From Cynocephalus volans (lineage: Eukaryota; Chordata; Mammalia; Dermoptera; Cynocephalidae), in assembly GCF_027409185.1 (NCBI RefSeq), contig NC_084474.1, forward strand, positions 6,751,382 to 6,815,381: a stretch of 64,000 nt of DNA, in the 5' to 3' direction. Shown one piece after another: positions 1 to 13,093 of this stretch. The notes beneath the pieces are model-generated. The model was not told the DNA's origin. It saw only the letters and a program-made list of their open reading frames with translations, and did no database searches. Each line of letters starts with the position of its first letter. Within the stretch, counting starts at the first letter, position 1. The position numbers were made by a program, and so were the translations under genes.

Positions 1-429
1 TTGGGAATATTTTAATCAAGTATAATATCTAAAAATATTTTACTATCACTTTACATGCAAATATATCTAGTTTTTACCTTACATAAGCATTTTTAATATT
101 ATAAAATATTTCTATCCTCCTAAACTGGTTGAAGCACTGATTTTTGACTACAGGGTTATCATATTTTAATTATTCATTTTCTTGCTCTTGATTCTCTAAT
201 CAATTAAATCACCTACATATAGACCTATATATTTGATAAATTAACTGGTAGTAAGGAGTAATTCACTATTTCATTTGATCTTTATTACTGCATTACCACA
301 TCAACACATTTCATAACTCCGTATGTGGGCACAGTCCAGTGTTCAATCAACTTTCGTCATGAAGTTATTTGAGATTTAGTGGTGCTGAATACAAAAGAAA
401 CATGCTTTCAGAAATATTTTAACAGAGAT

Positions 430-990
430 ATAATGAAATAACATTGCTTATTTTTTTAGTAAAGATGCAGGATACAAAATCAATATACAAAAATTAGAAG
501 CGTTTCCATACACCAACAACAAACTAGCAGAAAAAGAAATCAAGAAAGCAATCTTATTTATACCTATCAAAAGAATGAAATATTCAGAAATAAATTTAAC
601 TAAGGAGGTGAAAGATCTCTACAATGAAAACTGTAAAATACTGATGAAAGAAAGAGGACACACTCAAAAAATGGAAATAACAATACAATCACAGGAATAA
701 AATCCATCCTATTCTTAGTCCTAGGAATTATGCAGCGAGTGCAAATTAAGAGAAAGCAGAGTACTACAGTAGTTGATACACAGAAATAAAATGGAAAAGT
801 TACTTCGACTTTCCTCATTGAAATATGAAGATCTCTGGGATATTTGGGAATATTTCATGGACTGTGTCCATGGACTGGAAGAATTAATATTGTCAAAATG
901 ACCATGCTACTCTAAGTGATCTACAGATTCAGTGCAATTCTTATCAAAATATCAATGACATTCTTCACAGAAATAGAAAAAAAAAAAAAA
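430..990 (+). mobile_element. LINE-1 ORF2 fragment (reverse transcriptase C-terminal region)
   Basis: Forward translation around 460-650 reads as L1 ORF2 (GYKIN-QKLEAF, then a PIKRMKY-like stretch and NL-KEVKDLY). The segment at 820-980 continues with the L1 ORF2 text for the downstream region. The stretch at about 690-815 matches less well, so the copy is diverged or carries a small insertion. It ends in an A-run at 976-991. Stops and indels show it is inactive. Confidence 0.8.
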
Positions 991-1001
991 ACAACCCTAA
1001 C

Positions 1002-1325
1002 TGTGAGGCTGTATCACAGACCCCTCTGCCTCATCCTGTGCAGGTCCTAAGTCAGGGAGTTGAAAAGAAAAACCAAGTAGCCGCTGGCAAAGTGGACATG
1101 CTTTATTCCAGACATGAGCTCCACCGGCCAGCAGCTCAGAGCTGCTGCCTTTTGTACCGGAAGTGCACAGTACTGGCAACAAGCCAGGGGCACATGGGCA
1201 CACATGCGACCTAACACTACTCTTGTGTAACTTGTTTACAATGCACCTGCTGAATCACGTGCTGAATCATGCCCAGCTGGATAAGAGGCGAGAGGGCCTG
1301 ACTAAACTAAGTCCGTTTTCCTCCA
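1002..1325 (-). mobile_element. Solo LTR-like element, related to the LTR at 39733-40160
   Basis: On the minus strand this 324-bp segment starts TG and ends CA. It carries a poly(A)-signal-like AATAAAG (plus-strand CTTTATT near 1099). It shares several blocks with 39733-40160: the ACTTGTTTACAA block, the GCCTGACTAAA block near the 5' LTR end, and the overall order. Flanks CTAAC (997-1001) and CTAGC (1326-1330) look like a 5-bp target duplication with one mismatch. It lies directly after the A-run that ends the L1. The family is not assigned. Confidence 0.5.
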
Positions 1326-1330
1326 CTAGC

Positions 1331-3400
1331 ATTTATAAATAAATAAACAAACAAATAAATAATGTCACTTTAGTTAAATATACATAATCTATCGTGGAAT
1401 TCTGGTACACAGAATTCATAATAGCTTACTAAGAGTTTTCTTAATAATGTTTGTCTTTGCAGCCCTCTTTATAAAATTGTAAATTCCCTCACTGATTTTA
1501 GAAATTAACCTATTGGTTTTACTGCTGAATCTGAGTTTATAATTCATTTAAATTAAAATCAGGGTTTAGTAGATATCCTTTTGTTGGCTTTCAGAAATCA
1601 GGAATCATATGTGGAAATACAGCTTTTAGTCTCGGGATTATTATACATACAGTGAATTGTTACCTTTAATGAGATGTGGGAGATCGTGTAGTTTCAATTT
1701 ACTATTTTTTTGTGCATTTGTTAAAAGGCACCACCGGGCATTATTCAGTTTATATTCTTTAGGAGAATCTCACTGTGAGTAATTCACGGTGAGAAGTTAG
1801 TCAGGAAAGTAACATGCTTATGAAATTGCATAATTACTGAAATAGAATGAGACTAACTTTGAAAGAGAGATGAGTCATATATATCACGATAGGCATGTAA
1901 AATTGAACAATCTATTGAACAAGGTGGAGGGGAGACTTTCTTATATTAATTTAAGCATCAGTAGCATTTAGTGAACTCGCCTTTCCTTTATTATTTATGT
2001 AAGTTTTGCTAAAATTTCTTCTTTCTGATATACACTATGATTTGTCTAGCATACATATATAGTTTTCTACTTTTTTGTAGTCTTTATTAAATGACAGCTT
2101 GCCATTATCACAATTACAATAGTAACAACAAAATTCTTGCAGAAAATTCCATCTTGGACTTTCAACTGTGGTTATTTCTGTGGTTATAGGAATTCATTAA
2201 TGAGAAGTTTGCAGTAATTAATTAGAAACGAACACATTCAAAAATTGATTATTGTTTTTTGCTTTAATGTGAAATCAAAAGTTTTGCACGCTTGGTTAAT
2301 ATGTTATAGCATTTCAGTAATGAAAAAAATGATGGTAAAGATCAACAGGCGCAGACATCAAGCTATAAATTAAATTTCCTTTTATGCAATATCATGTAAA
2401 TAAAAAGCAAACACACCTTATATGATAACATTATGGAAAAAAAAAAAGACAAAACTCAAATCTGTTTAAACATTTTGGGAATAAAAGTGGGCTTTTTAGG
2501 TGCTCTTATGGTTGGATCACATATTATAATTCCAATTATCTAGGCCCTGATGCCTAAAATAACTTTTTCTTTTGAAATTTTTATTTTTATGTAGTCTTGA
2601 CAAAACTGTCAAAATAAAACATACATTTCTCTATTTTAGAGACAAGAACTCCAATTATGTGTACTTATTTAATCTTTACTTCAACATTTCCCTAAGCTTT
2701 CTTGAAAAATAACTAACTTATAGAGAAAAATAAAATTTGAGACAAATTTCTGGATAGAAGTGTACTATGTGAATCCAATCTTCTTCTGCAAAACAAACTA
2801 ATATTCTAAAGAGAATTCCCACATATTTCAAGCTGGAAATTGGCTTTACATAGACAACTGTCCTGACATTTAACTATCATTAGGAAGAGATGTAGGTAAG
2901 TCATTGACCATTCTGTGTCTCACGTTTTTCTCTGTAAAACCAGAATTTGAAATAATGTTGTCTTACATACCTTATAGCATTCTTCCACTTATGGGACACT
3001 TATGGGAGAGACCCCATTGAGTGATTATAGGAAATCTAAATTGTTCCTCAGTTTTCTCATTCATAAGACTCTGTTCTATTAACCTCAAAAACCTTTCGTG
3101 AGGATAATTATTTGTTAATTGTTCATAATTTTTAAATGCTACAAAATATGACAGGGAATGTTTACAAAATAATTTTCTGTTGATTTAGGCACAATAACTT
3201 GCTAAATTATTTTTCTTCAACTTTTTATATGAAGTGACACTCAAATATCTTTTTCAATTTTAATCAATTGAATGCTGTCTGATAACAACCATGGTCTGTT
3301 TGTTATGCTAGTATCTCTATTTGTCCCCAGTGTACCTAGAAACAATATATCTAGAAACAAACTGTCAGTGCCAATATGAACAACAATCTACACTTTTTAT
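1331..3400. other. No recognised gene; AT-rich DNA
   Basis: Apart from short (AAAT/AAAC)-type A-rich runs at about 1337-1362, I recognise no gene, RNA gene or named repeat here. Reading frames are short and have no visible family features. Confidence 0.5.
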
Positions 3401-3419
3401 CACTTTTTTCCTCTATCCA

Positions 3420-3860
3420 TAATCCCTTCTCCTCCTATCTTCTTTGCACAAATTAACGTTGTCTAGATCTTATGCAACCTCAACTCATGTGCCTTTTCCT
3501 CGCTTTATTGAACTCTGCCGCCAAAACTACAACCTTAGTTAAATCCATCTGTTGTTTTATCTCATCCTTGCCTGCACCCATGAAGCTGAAAATGCCTGGA
3601 GAAAAATAAGGCAATGATCTCTACTGTTTTTCACCAGGCCAGAACTTTCCCATGAATTCCATATTCATATATGCAAATGTCTACTTAACATCTCCAGTGG
3701 GTTATTTAATGGACATCCTAAACTTAATATGTCCACAACCTTCAAAATCTTCACCTGCATCATCTGCCATTTTACTAAAGCTAATTTCATCTTTCATTGT
3801 TCAATCTAGTAACCGTGCATGATCTCTTCTTGAGCGTCCCACAATAAATCAATCTGCCAG
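3420..3860 (-). repeat. Ancient interspersed repeat, same type as 52265-54890
   Basis: Around 3690-3770 the plus strand reads as the complement of an ancient mammalian repeat (the 'lists of compounds' region: TTTAATGGACATCCTAAACT and neighbours). The same repeat lies in forward sense at about 54640-54720. I think it is L2-like, but the family name is uncertain. Confidence 0.35.
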
Positions 3861-5739
3861 TACCAAGATCAGTACCTGGCAGGACGACCAATGTAGATTA
3901 TTCTCAATTTTTTTCTTTGACAAGTGTTCTGTACATTACTAAAACTACAGAACTCATCTCAATGAAAGAGTCTATGAAGATTTTTAAAAAGACATTCGTG
4001 ATACTATATCCCCCTGAGCACTTACAATAAATTCTAATACAACAAAATAATTCTGAGGTCTCGGAATATATCCTTGATATTATTTAATAGGCTGCCAAAA
4101 AAACAAATAGAAAATCACAATTTGGGAACTGATGGGCTTTTTTGTTTGTTTGTTTGTTTATTCTTGAAAGACATTATATCATTATAAAGACATCACAAGT
4201 TTCACATGCAAAATATCTTTACTGGCTAAAAAGTCAAGAAAAATAGAATTGAAAGATAATACAAATCTCTCCATGAACTTTTTGAAATATCCTCGTATTC
4301 GATCCAAAGCCTAGAAGCATTAAAAAAGTCTTTACCTTTTGATATATGCTAATTTATTTGGGCTTCTCAGGATAGTCAATAATCTTGCAGAATATTATGC
4401 ATGAATTTGTAGAAACAGCATAAATTAGCAATAAAACTGACGCATCTAGAGGTCCTACATGAGCCTACAGATGGAAAACCGCTTGTCATAACCACATCTA
4501 CTAAGCAGTGAGCATAGATATAAATAGTTCCTGAAATCTGCTGCTGGTTAATGCACTGACCGAAAAGCACCTTGACAGATAAATCAAGTTAAAACATAAT
4601 TAAGAAGGCTAGTGTATTCTCTGGTATGCTAGTGGAAAAGAAATACGATAACCTCAGGAAGAAGATGACCTAGGAGAGAGACAGGACTCGAGCCAGGATT
4701 TCGAGTGCTTACTTTATAAAGCTGTCTATAACATCTGCAGCAGAGAAATTTAAGAATGGCTAATTGGTCAGAAGGTAAGACTGGGAATCTTATCTTCAAC
4801 TTGTTTTTAATTACATTGTATTTTACATACTATTTGGGGAAAGGATGATGGACATGATGTAAAACAGACTGACAGTTTCCCCTTTCTGTCTCAGGCCGCT
4901 TTTTGTCATCATTATCACAATCAGTATAGTGACCTAGATGTGCTACATACGTTACAGGCATCTTATTTAATCTTCATTTTAACCTGATAGGGCAGGTTTT
5001 ATTATCAGAATTAATATAGGTTAAACAACTTATCCAGAGTAAATGATGGCTCCTTGGACAACACTAGTCTGTCACCCTCCTGAACCCTCTTTGCCATTAA
5101 CAGATCACCTCCACGGGAGACCAGGAGAAGCCTGGAGAAAGGGACCAAAGGAGCAAAGGACAATTTTGTGGGGGAGGAAATATGTGAATGGTACTTGATT
5201 GCATGATTGACTGATTGTGTGCCATGAAGTCTTTCTGCAAATAACACAGTTTACTCCATAAAACCTTTGGCAAAATTTCATATCTCAGTTTTTCCTTGAA
5301 ATATTATTTTGAGTATTGAAGAGACGTGTGAAAATTTACTCCAGGGTTAATTGCAGGGATAAACAGAGACAGCTATGGAAATAAAACTGTTACTATTGCC
5401 TTTTAATATAAATTGAGTCATTGAAATGCATAAACATTCTGTCCAATAAAGAGATTTTATTGTTCCACATGTATAAGAATACCAGTTGCCGACTCTACCA
5501 CCTACCATTACATTATGGCTTACATTTTATAGTCATTTTGATAATTAAGGTATTCCCTGTGTATAATTGAAATCGACCTTATTGCAACATATATTAATTA
5601 CCTAATGTTTGGTCTTCCACAAATATAGAAAATCATCATATAATAGCTGAACTCCCATGAAGTACAGAAAATATGGCTCAGAATTAATGTCTTGACCACA
5701 GTCATTCTACTATCACTAGGAAGATGCTTCCTACAGCAT

Positions 5740-5990
5740 ACCTGAATTCAACAAACATTTATTGAACATGTTCTACCTATCAGGTACCACGTTGGTCACT
5801 GAACATGAAATTGTTATAAAGTAGATAAAACACTTAATAAAATAAAATATGGTTCCTGGCTTTGAAGGCTAATAATCCATTAGGGGAGCCTGATATATAG
5901 CTGTGGGGACACAGAGAAAAAGAATATTAAATACAGTCTTTGGTTAGAAAGATAGAGAAGATCCAGGTAAATTCAAACGATGACTAGATA
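5740..5990 (+). repeat. Ancient repeat fragment (TTTATTGAACATGTTCTACC type)
   Basis: This begins with the widely dispersed mammalian motif AACAAACATTTATTGAACAT and is followed by diverged text typical of old LINE fragments, also seen at 52270-52350. Family assignment is weak. Confidence 0.35.
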
Positions 5991-6015
5991 TAGGTCTGTT
6001 CAAAAATGAAAAATG

Positions 6016-6091
6016 AGGGCTGGCCATAACTGGTGAGAGTGTGCTGCTGAGAACACCAACGTCCAGGGTTCTATCTCTTTACCAGCCAGCT
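6016..6091 (+). mobile_element. tRNA-Ile-like SINE (CYN-type), diverged
   Basis: The segment runs from GGGCTGGCC to CCAGCCAGCTGC. It keeps the A-box-like region (decayed), an AACACCAA anticodon-arm block and a B-box-like GGGTTCTATCT block. It is followed by an A-rich tail (AATAAATAAAATAT). It is the most diverged of the three copies in the window. Confidence 0.6.
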
Positions 6092-7584
6092 GCAATAAAT
6101 AAAATATAAATAAACATGAATTACAATAAAAAGGAGTGGCATGAAGAAGGGCAAGATATGCAAAAGATTATAGAATGTTTTAAAACATGTTTCCTGACAG
6201 GAAGCAAAAGGAAATAATATATATGCATAGAAAACAAACCTAAGGAGAAATATTATCAGATTCAACAAGTTATGTGCTCGGTACCCAAGGGTACTACCAG
6301 TTCAACAACTTGTGGAGACATAATAGAAACAGTAAACAGAAAACATGTTTAAATTTGTGAAGATCAAGGGTAAAGACAGATGATACATCCACAAATATTA
6401 ATCCAGCACTCTGATAGTTACAGGACTGCTCACAAATAATTTGATTTTTCTCTCCTTCCAACTGCATGACATGATTTTACTTTCTAGCCCCCATTATACT
6501 TATTTACCTTACTGTGTCTTGCTTTGTCCAATATAATGCTGTGCTTTTCTATGTTTTGCCTTTAGGCAGAAATTTGAGGGACAATGTAATTTGCTGCATT
6601 CTTTAATCCTGTGATAAGATAATGAAAGCGTATGTCAGCAAAGTTTCTTCATCATTATTGTAACATAAGTCAGCAAAAGATTATAAACTAACTAATATAA
6701 ATGAGACAAGCTTTTGTTTTGTTTTGTTTTTAGGTTTTTTCAAAATAGTTCATAGTAACCTATTCCATTTAGAGAAGTTAAAAAAAATCCTTTTGATGCA
6801 TGAAGTATCATGCTATCACTGAAATCACAACGAATGAGAAATATAGATCCTAACATAAAGTTGATTATATTTTGATAGAAAGACAGATTCAAGAGTTGGG
6901 AGAAATACTTACTGGTTTCTTCTCTGGACCCAGAGTGTGAAATGGAAGCAAGAAGTCAGTAAGGAAGGAAATGAAATGAGAGAGAGACAGACAGATAGAG
7001 GTGGAGAGAGAGAGAAAGAAAATGGGAGAAAACTTTGATAGTATCAAATAAAATATTTGGGATGAGCAAAACGGACTAATGAGAATTTTTTTTTTTCATC
7101 AACATAGTTTCATCCAACCTTCATTCTACTTTGTTTTATTAACAGAGAAGAGACTAATGATCAATCAATTACAGATTAGAGGCCTAACATTAAAAAAAAA
7201 AATGCTTTAAAGAATCTGTTTTGTTTGGGATGGTAAACACATCCCTCTAATCACAGCTATCGCTATATACTTCCTAGGTCTTAATTTCTCTTTTACCGCT
7301 TTGTATACTATGCTCATCAGAAGACAAGGTATTGAAGTCCAGTCAGCTATCTCTTTCCCTAGCCTGGTACTACAATTCATGGAAGAGATAGTCTCGTTTG
7401 GATCAGACACAAAAAGATTTCTGTTCAGAAAATAAATTGTACAGTCATTCAAGTTATTGTCCAAGAGAAAATAAGAGTTTGGAGAGAGAAGAGTCATATG
7501 TTGATGAATAATAGCCATCTTAGAAAGCTGAAATTTTGTTACTATACTTAAGACACCGAAAGCTAGACTCCCAGGCAGTGTGTC

Positions 7585-8850
7585 TTGGGTAATTTTGTGT
7601 CAACTTGACTAGCGTATGGTGTCCAGTTGCTCGGCCAAACATCAGTTTAGATGTTGCTGTGAAGATATTTTTTAGATGTGATTAATATTTGCTCTCAGTA
7701 GACTTTGAATAAAGCAGATCACCCTCTATAATTTGCATGGATCACATCCAATCACTCAAACCCGTAAGGACAAAGACTGAGGTTTCAGATAAGAAGGGAT
7801 TATGCCTTAAGAATACCACATAGAAATTCTTCCTGAGTATTCTGCCAGCAGTCCTGCCCTACAGATTTCAGACTCAAGACTGCAACATCAACTCTTACGT
7901 GAATTTCCAGCCTGCTGTCCTGCCTTACATGTTACAGTGTTTACAGCTTCAAATTGCAAAAGCCAGTTCCTTAGTATCTGCCCCCCCCCGTGTGTGTGTA
8001 TACATATATATATTTTTTTTCTCTCCTATTGGTTCATTTTTAATTTTTTTATTATTTTTAATTTATCAATATACAATGTACTTGATTTTCATGTCCCTTT
8101 ACCAATTCCTCTTTTCCCCCTCTTCCCCTCCCCCGAACAACATAATATCTGTTTACTTGTCTTAAGTTCAAGGAATTGTTGTGATTGCTGTGTGTTCTTC
8201 CCACTCCCGCCATTTGTTTGTATATGTCTTTATTTTTAGCTCCAACACATAAGTGAGAACATGTGGTATTTTTTTGTGCCTGCCTTATTTCACTTAATAC
8301 AATTTTCTCTAGGTCCATCCATGTTTCTGAGAATGGTAGTATTCCTTTTTTTTTTTTTAATAGTAGAATAGTATTCCACTGTGTAGATACACCACATTTT
8401 CCTTATCCATTCATCTGATGATGAACATTTGGGCTAGCTCCAACTCCTAGCTATTATAAATAGTGCTGTAATAACCATGAGAGTACAGATATCCCTTCAA
8501 CATGATGACTTCCATTCCTCTGGGTATATTCCCAGCAGTGGGATAGCTGGGTCATATGGTAGATCTATCTGCAACTATTTGAGGAACCTCCATACCATTT
8601 TCCATAGAGGCTGCACCATTTTGCAGTCCCACCAACAATGTATGAGAGTTCCTTTTTCTCTGCAACCTCGCCAGCATTTATCATTCTCAGTCTTTTGAAT
8701 ATTAGCCATCCTAACTGGAGTGAGATGGTATCTCAGAGTGGTTATGATTTGCATTTCCCGAATGCTGAGTAACGTTGAGCATTTTTCTCCTATTGGTTCT
8801 ATTTCTCACGAGAACCCTGACTTTTATACAGGGTTCACCTGAGAAGTTCT
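7585..8850 (+). mobile_element. Older LTR-like repeat interrupted by an L1
   Basis: The left part (7585-8035) begins near TAATTTTGTGTCAACTTGAC. The right part (8786-8850) contains TCTCCTATTGGTTC followed by the TTTCTCACGAGAACCCTGAC terminal block. Together they read as one old mammalian LTR-like element. The two parts are separated by the L1 at 8036-8785, which duplicated TCTCCTATTGGTTC. A C-run and a (TG)/(TA) run at 7981-8012 are local expansions. The exact family is not assigned. Confidence 0.5.
8036..8785 (-). mobile_element. 5'-truncated LINE-1 with 14-bp target duplication
   Basis: Reverse-complement text is the C-terminal end of L1 ORF2 (MDLEKIVLSE... near 8290-8318) followed by a 3' UTR with a G-rich purine tract (complement at about 8110-8133) and an A-rich tail at 8036-8065. 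A perfect 14-bp repeat flanks it (8022-8035 and 8786-8799). It is 5'-truncated, about 750 bp, and inactive. Confidence 0.9.
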
Positions 8851-9823
8851 GAAAACCAGGAGAAATACATAACAATGAGATGCAGGGGTGGGGGGAGGGA
8901 AGAGGAAGCATGGCACAAGCCATTCCTTGGGAAGAAATTTTTAAAAAGGATACATAATAAGCAATGATTGTTTGAATTTGGCTCCAGGATCTCTAATTAT
9001 TAATTACTGTGTTTGTCAGTGAGTGATCAGGATTAATTTGCATATGAATAATGCTAATATTGGAGCTGTTTATAACTGCTAGAAAATGACCAAAGAGAAA
9101 CATTTTGCTTGGTTATGTAAGGGTACTCGTAATTATTAGATTTTTTATTATTTATACAAAAATACATGCCAGTACTGTGAGTTAGTTTAACATTGTTATA
9201 ATATTGACTTATATTTATATATGCTCAGTGTTCTATTTCTAATATTTTATTACCTTTTTACCATTATTTTATTTACTCCAAGTCTAAACATTCTGGAAAG
9301 AAAGTCATCATTTTATTATCATTTTTGGCCAAAGTCCAAGTTAGAAATTGGGCTCCATAGAAGAAAAAGCCTTAATCTTTGGTGAATTTGTTACTAGGAA
9401 TAGTTAACAAATGCCTAACAAAGGGAACTTTCCAAGAATAAGCTCTAAAATTTTGGAAACTGAGCTACTGGTTTAATTGAAGCTTACTGGCAAAGTGATG
9501 GTAAAGTAAGATTATGTCCAAGGACTGTAATGCAAGAATGTAGATTTAGGCCTATAATGGTGAGATAGTAAGTAATAATGGTTTTTTTTAAATCTCAGAA
9601 AGGTCCACTCAGACAATAAATTATAGTCATTCTAGCCATAGTCCAAATGAGGTTGAACGTGAGGTAAAGAATCATTTCTTTAGCTATTCTAGTTTATTTC
9701 TGAAGATCAACAATATGTGTCTAAACCCAACTTTCATTCCCATGCTCTGAAATCTTTCCTTCATTCATGATGTAAATTTTATTATAGTTGTAGATTTGTT
9801 TTGTTTTGTTTGTTTGTTTGTTA

Positions 9824-9910
9824 TGCTGCTGGCTGGTAATAAGGACTGAACCCAGGACCTTGATGGTATTAACACCACACTCTATCCAACTGAGCTAGCC
9901 AGCCAGCCCC
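9824..9910 (-). mobile_element. tRNA-Ile-like SINE (CYN-type), reverse orientation
   Basis: Read on the minus strand it starts GGGGCTGGCTGGCTAGCTCAG (A box), then carries a GTTAATACCATCAAGG arm and a GGGTTCAGTCC B box. Its tail is an (AAAC)n run (plus-strand TTTG repeats at 9798-9820). Flanking TAGTTGT copies at 9785 and 9912 are a probable short target duplication. Confidence 0.8.
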
Positions 9911-10148
9911 GTAGTTGTGATTCAGCATTATTATGCAATCTGAATTCATACAAAGTTTGCCTCATGTGTTGGGGAACATATAGTAGCTACTGGTCACAGG
10001 ACCTGTCCTGCCCATCAGTGTGACAGGTGTGGAGCATTTACAGAGTGGTATAAAATGAGTTAAAAGAGGGAGCCAAACACTTAAAATACTACAGTCTTAT
10101 CCAAAGAGTTCCAGAAAGCAAAAATGTGTCTCCAAGTAAGAAAAATCA

Positions 10149-10181
10149 CACACACACACAATTACACACACACACGGCTAC
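10149..10181. repeat. (CA)n microsatellite, interrupted
   Basis: There are two CA runs separated by ATTA. Confidence 0.95.
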
Positions 10182-10291
10182 CTAAGTGGTAAGAAGAAGA
10201 ACATGGGGTCAGTAATTTAGTTTAACAACTATCTACAAGTGGGGTACAGTGAGGTCTTTTCAAATGGTCATGAGAAACTATCCAGGAGGAG

Positions 10292-10969
10292 CAGTACCGT
10301 TGTCCCTCAATGTCTGCAGGAAATTGGTTTCAGGACCCTCGTGGGTACCAAAATCCACATGGATGCTCAAGTCCCCTATGTAAAATGGCATAGTATTTGC
10401 ATATAACCTACCCACATTCTCCCATATACAGATTTTTTTTTTTTTTACTAACAGCAGAGTTATGGCCTGGTAAACCCATCATAAGTTGACATCATTAAGT
10501 AGAAAATGCATTTAATATACCTCATCTACCAAACATCATAACTTAGCCCACCCTACCTGAAACATGCTCAGAACTTACTCAAGCCTCCAGTTGGGCAAAA
10601 TCACCTAACACAAAGCCTACTTTATAAAAAAGTGTTAAATATTTCATGTAATTTATTGAATACTGTTCTAAAAGTGAAAAACGAAACAGTTGTATGAGTA
10701 CTCAAAGGTACAAACTCTTGCACCATCATAAAGTGAAAAATCTTAAGGCCAACCATCTTAAATTGGGTACTGTCTGAACTTTAAATCATCTCTAGATTAC
10801 TAATATATATATATATAAAATGTAGATAGTTATATTGTTTTATATTTTTATTGTTGAATTTTTACTTTTATTGTTTTAAGGTTGATTTTTTGTTTTTTAA
10901 AATGTTTTACATCCCTGTTTGGTTGAATCTGAGAATGTGGAACCCTGAGATAAACAGGGAGGGCTGTAT
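10292..10969 (+). mobile_element. MER2-like (Tigger-group) DNA transposon with a nested insertion
   Basis: The ends read CAGTACCGTTGTCCCTCAAT on the left and, inverted, the GAGGGCTGTA end on the right. The body has the familiar 'ACCAAAATCCACATGGATGCTCAAG' order and the GGTTGAATCTGAGAATGTGGAACCC right arm. It is non-autonomous, with no transposase frame. A T-run at about 10433-10446 and text to about 10790 interrupt the consensus order, so a second element has inserted into it. Confidence 0.7.
10440..10790 (-). mobile_element. Nested DNA-transposon-like fragment inside the MER2-like element
   Basis: The segment contains ATGGCCTGGTAAACCCATCATAAGTTGACATCATTAAG. This is the complementary 'straight-line' text of another Tigger-like terminal region. 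After it, at about 10780, the MER2-like sequence resumes. The family name is uncertain. Confidence 0.45.
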
Positions 10970-12059
10970 ATCCTCTTATGTATTTAAAGGTTGTAAGAAA
11001 CAACCATTCAGTACATTGAAGCTACAAATAGTGTATGAGGAATGCTCATTGAACTCAGATAATCACATTATAGTCTGATATCCAAGGTAAATAGATAGTA
11101 AATAAAAAAAAGGGCCAGAGAAGAAAATAATAACATACAATGTGGCATTATTGAGGACTCTAGTGGAAACAAATGACAAGGACTGTTGACAGTCTGCAGA
11201 GTGATTCTTACAGAAAGTTAATTATGAAAACAAAAATTCTCATTTTGGAGAGAAAGGATAGACACACTCCCTACAAAATAAGTAATATTTAGCTTTAACA
11301 TTTTATCTCATGGATGTGGTTGGGAATATTGGACACTATTTAGGGTGGTGGCATATCTCACTGGACATAGTGAACAGCTGGGTGTATCATAGTGACGCAT
11401 GTCCCTTGGAGAAAAAAACATAGAAAATACACTTGGTGTGCTTTGCCCACTTGTATAGACATTTAATATTGCTATCAATAAAACAATTGAACTTTGCAAT
11501 ATATGGATAAAGGTAAAGACTTAAAAAACTTTAACTGTGTCTGCATGATTTCAGGTAACCAAAATAAGTTAATTTATAAAATTATTAAAGAAAAAAATGG
11601 CTAATATTTTGTAATAAAGAAAAAGTAATAAAATAATTGACAAAACTACAAACTTTTCAACTAAGAGATGGGCCCTCAGTCCCATTTATTTGACATGGAA
11701 AGCAGGTGCTGGAAGAGGTTTAAAAAGAAAGTTGAATTGCTTACAATTTACTTTTCTGAAAATGGAAGAATTTACTAAAAGACAAAGAAATGTCCAGGAT
11801 TTTTTAAATATTCTAAAGAAGAAAATTAAAAATTATTTATTATGCCACTACCCAGAGACAAACATTGTTAAAATTATGACACATTTCTCAGTATTTTTAT
11901 ATTAAAATATAAATACATGTATTCATATATACTTAAGCATAACTGGGATTGTACAACCTATGCTGTGTAGTAATTGTTTTGCTTTTTGCCAAGTACTTTG
12001 TAATTATTTTCACACATCAGTAAGTATTCATCTAAGAAATAATTTTTAGTTATTTATAT

Positions 12060-12215
12060 TTAAAATGATAAAATTGTAGACATTTATTGTGTACAACATG
12101 ATGTTTTAAAGTATATATAGAGAGGAATGATTAAATCTAGATAATTTACATATGCATTATCTCTTATAGTTAGCATTTTGTGGCTAGAGCACTTTACTAT
12201 TTTAAATATGTCTGT
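12060..12215 (+). mobile_element. LINE-1 3' UTR fragment (old L1M-type)
   Basis: Text of the type GACATTTATTGTGTACAACATGATGTTTT, followed by the TTAAATCTAGATAATTTACATATGCATTA block, is typical of old L1 3' UTRs. It is short and diverged. Confidence 0.6.
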
Positions 12216-12622
12216 CAAATTCACATTTGAAAAATACAATTTAAAAAAAAAAGAAAGGCCTGTACTTCACAATATACCCATAAGCAATTAAGCTGATAAA
12301 ACATACTGAGTAATTTAAATCTATTCTTATTAGTTGTTCTTAATCATATGGTTAAATAAAGCCTATATTATTTTATAATTTGATTTCTTAGATCTGGTCA
12401 TAATTATGGTCCACAGAGAAAACAGTGTAGTCTAAAGGAATTTCAAGTTGGAAACTTGCACTGCCAAAACAAGACTGCTTCCTAGCAGCGCTGCCACAAT
12501 TTGCAAATTGCTTCACCTTTCTGAATTCCAATTCATTCACATAGGAAACAGAATCGATGTACTAAATATTTTCAGTTAATGCAAAGTACAAGAATAAAAA
12601 CAAAAAGTATGATTCTTTAATT

Positions 12623-13093
12623 CCACTATTTATTTATTTATTTATTTTCTTCTCTGTAACGGTTTATCATTAAAAAATTAAACAATAATAATTACAATAA
12701 ATGTATAATTTACAAAAGCCCTATATTTGTCCATAGGATTTATACATATAAGCATTACAGTACATTCATTTGAGAAACTAAAATTAGGTATAAGAACATG
12801 AATTGATTTGAAAGGATATTTATAGCCTGGATATTCATGAAAAAGTAAGTAACTATATAAATGAAGAGTCATAAGTTTACATAAATATAAGAAGCATTAA
12901 ATTCTAAAATATTTTCTCTATGGTATTCATGGATTTTTTACTAATTAAAAACTCTGTAATAGAATATCTTAGGGTCCATATAACAAGTATTAAGAGATTG
13001 AAGATTCCATTGCATTCTAAAATGCAGTCTTTGTTGGATTCAAAATGCTGCGTAATCATCTGTAGAAGTAGTGTGGGTAAACAGCAGGAGGCT
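12623..13093 (-). other. Probable 3' UTR and tail of the PPFIA1 retrocopy
   Basis: This lies downstream of the copied stop codon at 13094-13096. The minus strand is AT-rich and ends in AAAATAAATAAATAAATAAAT at about 12629-12650, a likely decayed or expanded poly(A) tail containing poly(A) signals. I could not identify a clear target-site duplication. Confidence 0.5.

Noticed and set aside
600-818. 72-codon minus-strand frame
   Set aside because: Antisense to an L1 ORF2 fragment, with a low-complexity hydrophobic product.
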